Source of the DNA: DATJLY01 sp963773665 | GTDB lineage: Bacteria; Pseudomonadota; Alphaproteobacteria; ATCC43930; CGMCC-115725 | Length of the DNA stretch: 64,000 nt | Reading direction: 5' to 3' | NCBI GenBank assembly: GCA_963773665.1 | Contig: CAVZBZ010000001.1 | Location: forward strand, 620,001-684,000 | In this document: in pieces, positions 55,101 through 64,000 of the stretch | Layout: each line of letters starts with the position of its first letter | Numbering within the stretch: position 1 is the first letter of the stretch | Position numbers and translations under genes: made by a program | Notes under the pieces: model-generated | Seen by the model: only the letters and a program-made list of their open reading frames with translations | Told to the model about the DNA's origin: nothing | The model's database searches: none

Positions 55101-55430
55101 TCAGGCAGCGGTATCGACGTGCTTGCCGACCTGGCTGCTCGTTGCGGCAGGCGTGAATTGCTGGAATGCCGTGCGCATCGGGATCTGCACCAGCACCTGG
55201 TCGGTCTCCGGATCGCGCCAGTCGAGCACGTAGGCGGCCGAAAGCCCTTGCGAGAAATCGAGGACGAGCGACGGCGCGCCCGCAGCCGCCGCAGCCGGAG
55301 CCGCGGCCGGCCGCACTTGCGTCTGGTCCGCGGCGGGCGCGGGCGACGACGGGGCTGGCGCGCTTTCCGCCGGCTGAATGCCGACGGGCGCGTAACCACC
55401 TGTCACCGGGAATGAGACGCTATCAACCAC
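55101..55430 (-). CDS. Small FlaG-like protein
   Basis: The frame from GTG 55430 gives 109 residues. An N-terminal Ala/Pro-rich linker is followed by GLSAAYVLDWRDPETDQVLVQIPMRTAFQQF. The D-PETDQVLVQIP core resembles the C-terminal end of FlaG-type proteins, although no flagellar genes are in the window. No signal peptide is seen. It converges with the PLP operon after 9 bp and is followed by an 85-bp gap to thiD. Confidence 0.45.
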   Translation of the reverse strand: MVDSVSFPVTGGYAPVGIQPAESAPAPSSPAPAADQTQVRPAAAPAAAAAGAPSLVLDFSQGLSAAYVLDWRDPETDQVLVQIPMRTAFQQFTPAATSSQVGKHVDTAA

Positions 55431-55515
55431 GAACGTCTGTCCGCCTGCTATGGCCTCTACATGCCATATACGCCCGACCCGTAAACAAATGGTTGAGATG
55501 CGCGAGGAAGCTTGG

Positions 55516-56303
55516 TTAATCGAAATCGACCGCGTGGTTCAACGGCCCGTTGCCGCGCCCCAAACCGGGCGCCGCCGCGATCGCGCGCCGGACGAAGGCG
55601 TGGGCGCGCTCGACCGCGGGCCGGAGCGCGAGCCCTTGCGCGAGCGACGCGGCGATTGCCGACGCCAGGGTGCATCCCGTGCCGTGCGTCGAGCGCGTCG
55701 CGATGCGCGGCGCCTCGAGCACGAAGCTTTCGCCCACTGCGGCGACGAGATCGCGGACGACGGCGCCTGCGATGTGGCCGCCGGTCACAACGACCGCCTT
55801 GGCGCCGAGCGCGAGCAGGCGGTCCGCGGCGCGGCGCATGTCGTCGAGCGAGGCGACGCTCATGCCGGTCAATGTTTCGGCCTCGGGCGCGTTCGGCGTC
55901 ACGACGCTTGCGCCCGCGATCAGCCGGCGCTTCAGCACATCGATCGCGCGCAAATCGAGCAGGCGCGTACCGCTCGACGAGACCAGCACCGGATCGACCA
56001 CCAGCGCCGTGCCCCGAGCTTTTTCCTCGAGCGTCGCTGCCACGGCCTCGATCACCGCGCCATCAACCAGCATGCCGGTCTTGACGCAGTCGGCACCGAT
56101 ATCGTCGAGCACGGCCACCATCTGACGCCGCACGAAATCGGGCGCGACATGGAGGATTCCGAGCACGCCCTCGGTGTTCTGCGCCGTCAGCGCGGTGATG
56201 GCGGTGGCGGCATAGGCGCCGAGCGCGGTGATCGTCTTGATGTCTGCCTGGATGCCCGCGCCGCCGCCCGAATCCGATCCCGCGACGACCAGCACGCGGC
56301 CCT

Positions 56304-56307
<4 letters not shown>
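55516..56307 (-). CDS. thiD: Hydroxymethylpyrimidine (phosphate) kinase
   Basis: The 263-residue kinase of thiamine synthesis shows the ribokinase-family motifs VAGSDSGGGAGIQADIKT, VVDPVLVSSSG and the anion hole THGTGCTLASAIAA. It phosphorylates HMP to HMP-PP. It overlaps glmM by 4 bp (ATGA), so the two are co-translated although the pathways differ. Confidence 0.93.
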
Positions 56308-57666
<1,359 letters not shown>

Positions 57667-57787
57667 CCCCAAGGCCCCTCGCCGCTCCATCCGTGACGTT
57701 AGGCCGAGTTTAGGCGGCGCAATCAAAACAAGCCATTAACCCTGAACGGGGGGGCTTCACGCACTCATCCGCACGCGATTCGTACGC

Positions 57788-57816
57788 ATAATATCACATT
57801 GCGCGTACAGTATCAA
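57788..57816 (-). promoter_or_regulatory. Strong promoter for glmM-thiD
   Basis: On the minus strand, TTGATA (57816-57811), 17 bp and TATTAT (57793-57788) match the sigma-70 consensus well. It lies in the 226-bp gap between ftsH and glmM and predicts a leader of about 110 bases. It implies separate transcription from ftsH. Confidence 0.65.
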
Positions 57817-57892
57817 GAGCGAACCAGCGTCATGGCCGGGTTTGCCCGGCACGAGGCCACGGCATGACGATTGCGGCAACGGAAAAGCCGGA

Positions 57893-59832
<1,940 letters not shown>

Positions 59833-60023
59833 AGTCCAGGCCTTTCACAACTGAGCCACTCGCCCGCGAAGGGCTGGAATATCGCCCGGACGATCGCTCC
59901 GGGGGGGATTCCGCGTCGCTTTGCCTCGATGATACATAAGATGCTCGCAAGCTAAAACAACTGTAAAGACCTCATCTCCCGCCGGCCTTATACGAGCCGC
60001 GCCGCAGGGCGCCGCCGGGGGGC

Positions 60024-61343
60024 TCAAGCGACAAATCCGTGATGCGCCAGCGGCCGCGCCGGGCGGAGCTGCAGGACGAGCCCGGATGCGGCCAATTCCG
60101 CGCCGGCGCGGACATATCCCACGTGCGGAATGGCGACGATGCCGCGCGCGTCGCTGAGCGCCGGCAGCGCGGCGCGGGCCGGCGCGGGAATTGGTTTCAT
60201 GTCCCAGTCGCCCGTCGCGCAGCCAAGCCCGCCGAGGCTGAGGTGCTGCGCCGAGGCGGGCAGATCGAGGACGAAGCGGCCGTCCCACAGAGTGCGCGCG
60301 CCCGGCGCCGCCGCGACGGACGGCGCCATCGCCGCGGGCTCGCGGCACACCAGCAGCCGGCCGCGGCGCGGCACGATTTCGCAGCCGCCGAGGGTGCGCC
60401 CGCCGGCAAGGCCGCGGCACACATCCTGGTACAGCCGCTCGATCCCCTCGAACCGGGGCGGATATGGCGACCCGGCGACAGTGGCGAGGAGCGCCGCGAG
60501 CGCGCGCAGCCCGGTCTCCTCGGATGACGCGGCGAGCGCCGCCGGGTCGAGCCACGCGAAGCCCGCAGGATGGAGCGAGGCCGCGCGCGCGAGGAGTGCT
60601 GCGACATTGGCTTCGAGCGCAGCGCGGGCGCGGCCGAGCTGTGCCGCCGTCGCCGCAAGGCGCGCCGCGTCGATCCCTTCGGCGGCAAGGACGGGCGCGG
60701 CCGCGCGCAGCCTGACGCGGGCAAAATTCGGGTCGCGATTGCTCGGATCCTCGATCCAGTCCTGCCCTTCCGCGCTGAGCGTGGCGGCGAGCCGCGCGTG
60801 CGGAACGGGCAGCAAGGGCCGCAGCACGCGGCACGCTTCATGCTCGACCAAGGCTGCCACCCCGGCGAGGCCGTCGAGCCCGCTGCCGCGCGCAAGCCGC
60901 AACAAAAAGGTCTCGGCCTGGTCGTCGCGCTGATGGGCGGTGAGGAGATGCAGCACCGCTTCCCCTTCGCACCACGCTTCGAGCAGGCGATAGCGCGCCG
61001 CGCGAGCCGCCGCCTGCACATCGCCGGAAGGAGGATCGCCCGCACGCACCAGCGTCTCGTGCGCGATGCCGCGCGCGGCGAGCCAGGCATGGACCTGGGC
61101 CGCCTCGGCCGCGCTGTCGGGGCGCAGGCGATGATCGACGGTGAGCGCGGTCACGCCGCCGCCAAGAGCCTGCGCCCAACGCGCGGCGAGCAGCGCGAGG
61201 GCGAGGCTGTCGGCCCCGCCCGAGCATGCAACGGCGAGATGCGGGTTCGGCTCGAACGGAGCGAAGCGCGCCATGAGCACGGCGAATTCGGACGCCGTGA
61301 CGGGCGCCTCGCGCCCGGACTCGTCGGCAAGGGGCACGGCCAT
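60024..61343 (-). CDS. tilS: tRNA(Ile)-lysidine synthetase
   Basis: The 439-residue PP-loop ATPase converts cytidine 34 of tRNA-Ile2 to lysidine. The signature is AVACSGGADSLALALLAARW. The downstream HQRDDQAETFLLRLARGSGLDGLAG segment is characteristic. I start at ATG 61343, 5 bp after cpoB; a longer frame through cpoB is a shadow. Position between cpoB and ftsH is the usual alphaproteobacterial order. Confidence 0.93.
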   Translation of the reverse strand: MAVPLADESGREAPVTASEFAVLMARFAPFEPNPHLAVACSGGADSLALALLAARWAQALGGGVTALTVDHRLRPDSAAEAAQVHAWLAARGIAHETLVRAGDPPSGDVQAAARAARYRLLEAWCEGEAVLHLLTAHQRDDQAETFLLRLARGSGLDGLAGVAALVEHEACRVLRPLLPVPHARLAATLSAEGQDWIEDPSNRDPNFARVRLRAAAPVLAAEGIDAARLAATAAQLGRARAALEANVAALLARAASLHPAGFAWLDPAALAASSEETGLRALAALLATVAGSPYPPRFEGIERLYQDVCRGLAGGRTLGGCEIVPRRGRLLVCREPAAMAPSVAAAPGARTLWDGRFVLDLPASAQHLSLGGLGCATGDWDMKPIPAPARAALPALSDARGIVAIPHVGYVRAGAELAASGLVLQLRPARPLAHHGFVA

Positions 61344-61348
61344 CGCGC

Positions 61349-62359
61349 TCAGGAGCAGCCGAGCTGCTGCCGTTCGGCCGATTCGTGCTCCTTGATATTG
61401 CCCGGCGCGGTCGGGAAATCGCGGTCGAGGCGCTGGAACGCGCTGCAGGCGTCCTGCTTCTGGCCGAGGTTGCCAAGCGACATGCCGAGCTTCAGGAGAT
61501 AGTCGGCGCCCTTGCCGCTCTTCGGATATTTCTGGTAGCCGAAGGCGAAGGCCGTGGCCGCGTCCTTGTACTGCTGGCGCACGTAATAGGTCTCGCCGAG
61601 CCAATACTGCGCGCTGCCGGCAAGCTGGTCGTTGGGAAAGCGCTGGATGAAGGATTTGAAGGCCGTCTCGGCGTCGGCGTACTTCGCCTGGCGCAACAGG
61701 CCGAAGGCATATTGGTACTGCTCCATCGGCGTGCCGGTCGGCAATTGGGCTGGCGCCGCGGCTTGCTGCTGCGGCGCCGGCGGCGGGCCGGCCTGGCCGC
61801 TCGTGCTGAGCTGGCCTAGAACGCCGGAGGTGTTGGCGGTGCCGGGCGTCGCCCCCGCCGGCGGCGGCCCCGCAGCCGCAGGTTTCGCGCCTGCCGCGGC
61901 GCCGACAGGGGCAGCGGCCGGAGCGGCGTTCGCCGCGCCGGGATGTTCGAGCGCGGTCAGGCGCTGATCGACGTCGCTCGACAGCGCGTCGAGGCGGTGC
62001 TTCATCTGGTCGATCGAATAGCTGATCTCTTCGATCTGGCCGGTGAGCGTGCGCATCTGATCTTCGAGCTGGCCGATGCGCACCTCATCGGAGAGCGCGG
62101 ATTGGGCGTCGGGCGGGCTCACCGGCACCGGCGTGCCGCCGGGCGAGGTGCCGCGATAGACTTGCCGCTGCAACAGATTGACGTCGCGCTCGAGCCGATC
62201 GATGCGGTCGAGCAGCGGCTTCACGTCGGTCTGCTGCGCGAAGGAGGGCGCGGCACTCGCGGCAAGGCCGAGTAAGGCGAGGGCGAAGACGGGGCTCCGC
62301 ATCGTGCTCGTCTTGGACTTGCGCAAACCCGTCCGTCCTCCCTGATCCCGGTCGTCCAT
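61349..62359 (-). CDS. cpoB: Tol-Pal accessory protein CpoB (YbgF)
   Basis: The 336-residue periplasmic protein has a signal peptide (MRSPVFALALLGLAASAAPSFA/Q in pieces) and a coiled coil (about residues 45-125, with LLDRIDRLERDVNLLQRQV). An Ala/Pro linker follows, then three TPR-like repeats (YAFGLLRQAKYADAETAF and ETYYVRQQYKDAATAF). It coordinates outer-membrane constriction with peptidoglycan synthesis. The start is uncertain: ATG 62359, a TTG behind GGGAGGA, or ATG 62302. Confidence 0.88.
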   Translation of the reverse strand: MDDRDQGGRTGLRKSKTSTMRSPVFALALLGLAASAAPSFAQQTDVKPLLDRIDRLERDVNLLQRQVYRGTSPGGTPVPVSPPDAQSALSDEVRIGQLEDQMRTLTGQIEEISYSIDQMKHRLDALSSDVDQRLTALEHPGAANAAPAAAPVGAAAGAKPAAAGPPPAGATPGTANTSGVLGQLSTSGQAGPPPAPQQQAAAPAQLPTGTPMEQYQYAFGLLRQAKYADAETAFKSFIQRFPNDQLAGSAQYWLGETYYVRQQYKDAATAFAFGYQKYPKSGKGADYLLKLGMSLGNLGQKQDACSAFQRLDRDFPTAPGNIKEHESAERQQLGCS

Positions 62360-62385
62360 GGTCGAGGCTAACAAGCGTTTTAGGC

Positions 62386-62446
62386 AAAAAAAGGGCGCCT
62401 GCCCCGCCGCTCCACGAAGGGACTCGCGGAGGGAGGGCAGGCGCCT
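62386..62446 (-). terminator. Rho-independent terminator after pal
   Basis: On the minus strand GGCGCCTGCCC (62445-62435) pairs perfectly with GGGCAGGCGCC (62404-62394) around a 30-base loop. A run of T (62392-62386) follows. It ends the tolB-pal transcript. cpoB, which follows after 27 bp, either depends on readthrough or on its own start. Confidence 0.85.
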
Positions 62447-62468
62447 TTGGCTGGGTTCGAACGACCGC

Positions 62469-62966
62469 TCAGTTGATGACGGTGATGCCCACGCGATTCT
62501 GCGCCCAGGCGGCCTCGTTCGAGCCGACCACGATCGGCCGGTCCTTGCCGTAGCTGATCGTCTGGATCCGATTCGCGGGGATGCCGAGCGCCACGAGCGC
62601 GCTCTTCACCGCGTTGGCGCGCCGGTTGCCGAGCGCGAGGTTGTACTCGCGCGTGCCGCGCTCGTCGCAGTGGCCTTCGATCGTGACGGTCACGCTCGCA
62701 TACTGCTTCAGCCACGTGGCCTGGCGCTGCAGGGCCTGCTGGCCCTCGGGCTTGATGTCCGACTTGTCGAAATCGAAGAAGACGCGGTCGCCCACGTTCT
62801 GAATGAAGTCCTCGCGCGTGCCCTTGGCCACAGTGCTCGGCGCGCCCGTCGCGGCCATGGCCGCGCCCGTACCGCCCGCCGTGTTGGCGGAGGTCTCGGG
62901 GCTTTCCTTGCACGCGGCCAACATCAGCACGGCGGCCGCGAGCACGCTCAATGACCGAAGATTCAT
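62469..62966 (-). CDS. pal: Peptidoglycan-associated lipoprotein Pal
   Basis: The 165-residue lipoprotein has lipobox LMLAAC (Cys19) and an OmpA-like domain with FFDFDKSDIKPEGQQAL, IEGHCDERGTREYNLALG and NRRANAVKSALVALGI. It anchors the outer membrane to peptidoglycan and binds TolB. The ATG at 62966 follows GAGGGAG. It is in the normal tolB-pal-cpoB order. Confidence 0.96.
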   Translation of the reverse strand: MNLRSLSVLAAAVLMLAACKESPETSANTAGGTGAAMAATGAPSTVAKGTREDFIQNVGDRVFFDFDKSDIKPEGQQALQRQATWLKQYASVTVTIEGHCDERGTREYNLALGNRRANAVKSALVALGIPANRIQTISYGKDRPIVVGSNEAAWAQNRVGITVIN

Positions 62967-63126
62967 TTTCTTACTCCCTCGAGAGGAAACCTGGGATGCG
63001 CTCGTCTTGATTGTCCGGACGGCGTTGCCCGATGGGGCGGCACAACGATGAAGCCGGGTGGGGACGCGAAAGCTTGCCGCGGCCCGGCGGCCTGGCAAAG
63101 ACGCGGCGAAATATACTTTCCGCCGA

Positions 63127-64000
63127 TCATGGAATCAAGGGGGACCAAGCCGGATCGGATGCGTCCTGTGGGGTGATCACTTCGCGCTCGTTATAGCCCG
63201 TCAGATCGATGGTGTAGAGGCGGCTCGTTCCGCCCTGCCCGCGGGTGTCGCTCGGCGTTTGGCGAAAATACATGAGAACGCGGCCGTTGGGCGCCCAGGT
63301 CGGCCCCTCGACCAGGAAAGCCTTGGTGAGCAGGCGCTCGCCCGAGCCGTCGGGCCGCATCACGCCGATGATAGAACTCGCCGCCGTCGATCTTGGTGAA
63401 GGCGATGAGATCGCCGCGCGGCGACCACACCGGCGTGCCGTAGCGGCCCGAGCCGAAGCTGATGCGGTGGATGTTGCCGCCGTCGGCGTTCATCACGTAG
63501 AGCTGCTGCGAGCCGCCGCGGTCGGAGTTGAAGTCGATCTGCGAGCCGTCCGGCGAATAGCACGGCGAGGTGTCGATCGCGGTGGTGCTCGGTCACCTGC
63601 ACCGCCTGGCGCGTGCGCAGGTCGAGCGTGTAGATGTCGCTTGCCCCGCCGACGGCGAGGCTCATGATGACCTTGTTGCCGTCGGGCGAGAAGCGCGGCG
63701 CGAAGGTCATGCCGGGGAAATCGCCCAGCACCTCCTGCTGGCCGGTGTCGATGTTGAAGAGATAGACCCGCGGCTTGTTGCCGGCATAGGACAGATAGGT
63801 GATCTCCTGCGTCGTCGGCGAGAAGCGCGGCGTCAGCACGAGATAGCGCCCGTCGGTCAGGTAGTGATGGTTGGCGCCGTCCTGGTCCATGATGGCGAGC
63901 CGCTTGATGCGGCGGTTCGAGCGGCCCGCTTTCGGCGATATAGACGATGCGCGTGTCGAAATAGCCGTCCTCGCCGGTGATGCGCTTGTAGATCGCGTCG
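63127..64000 (-). pseudogene. tolB: Tol-Pal translocation protein TolB, partial and frameshifted
   Basis: The C-terminal part of TolB, a periplasmic beta-propeller; the 5' end lies outside the window. Three extra bases break the frame. One is near 63924-63926 (before SNRRIKRLAIMDQDGANH). One is near 63583-63586 (after QAVQVTEH, before TAIDTSPCYSPDGS). One is at 63373 (in TKIDGGEF, before IIGVMRPDGSGE). Blades such as YLVLTPRFSPTTQEI and GTPVWSPRGDLIAF are otherwise normal, and the protein ends with DASDPAWSPLIP. Three shifts within 550 bp strongly suggest poor consensus quality. Confidence 0.9.

Noticed and set aside
57835..57850. GCCGGG-tttg-CCCGGC hairpin after ftsH as a terminator
   Set aside because: It is a 6-bp stem without a T-run on the relevant strand; it may form but I cannot support termination.

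Overview
The window is a GC-rich chromosomal stretch of an alphaproteobacterium. The main support is the gene order tolB-pal-cpoB-tilS-ftsH-glmM at the right end, a serC-serA pair with a serC-type leader, and a full Tad/Flp pilus locus. I see no rRNA, tRNA, CRISPR array or transposase. Eight apparent single-base insertions break five otherwise well-conserved genes (gspF, serC, glmM, ftsH twice, tolB three times). Seven of them lie beyond 50 kb, which looks more like consensus errors in a draft or metagenomic assembly than true gene decay.

Layout. 1-4.15 kb: a sterol-desaturase-like gene and a creatininase-family gene, originally divergent neighbours, are now separated by a compact restriction-modification cassette. 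The cassette holds a small ribbon-helix-helix protein, an N6-adenine methyltransferase and a XamI-family endonuclease, and it is flanked by a 236-bp direct repeat derived from the target. 4.2-5.7 kb: two tandem Crp/Fnr-family regulators. 6.0-17.9 kb: Tad pilus genes (two flp, cpaA, cpaB, cpaC, cpaD, cpaE, cpaF, tadB, an alanine-rich secreted protein, tadC, and tadD on the other strand), followed by a lone pilus N-domain protein. After a pirin gene come two TadE-like minor pilins read leftwards from a promoter carrying a Crp-type box. 20.7-32.4 kb: a type II secretion locus (gspE, F, H, I, J, L, M, C, D, K) without a visible gspG. It has one predicted secreted protein inside it and another directly after it. 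34-35.7 kb: glnS.

35.7-47.1 kb: an apparent catabolic island. It has molybdenum-hydroxylase small and medium subunits on one strand. Divergently come a large subunit, a fused TctA-TctB transporter, a TctC binding protein, a second large subunit, an SDR dehydrogenase and a UbiD-family decarboxylase. Together they suggest uptake, hydroxylation and decarboxylation of an (aromatic or heteroaromatic) carboxylate; the substrate is unknown. 47.2-50.8 kb: a YkoP-like protein, serA and serC. 50.9-55.1 kb: a translationally coupled three-gene operon (ATP-grasp enzyme, aromatic-amino-acid-decarboxylase-like protein, second PLP fold-type-I enzyme) that looks like a small undescribed biosynthetic unit. 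55.1-64 kb: a small FlaG-like protein, thiD, glmM, ftsH, tilS, cpoB, pal and tolB (cut by the window edge).

The best candidates for something new are the cassette with its long target duplication and self-site in the operator, the ATP-grasp/double-PLP operon, and the Mo-hydroxylase/TTT/UbiD island.
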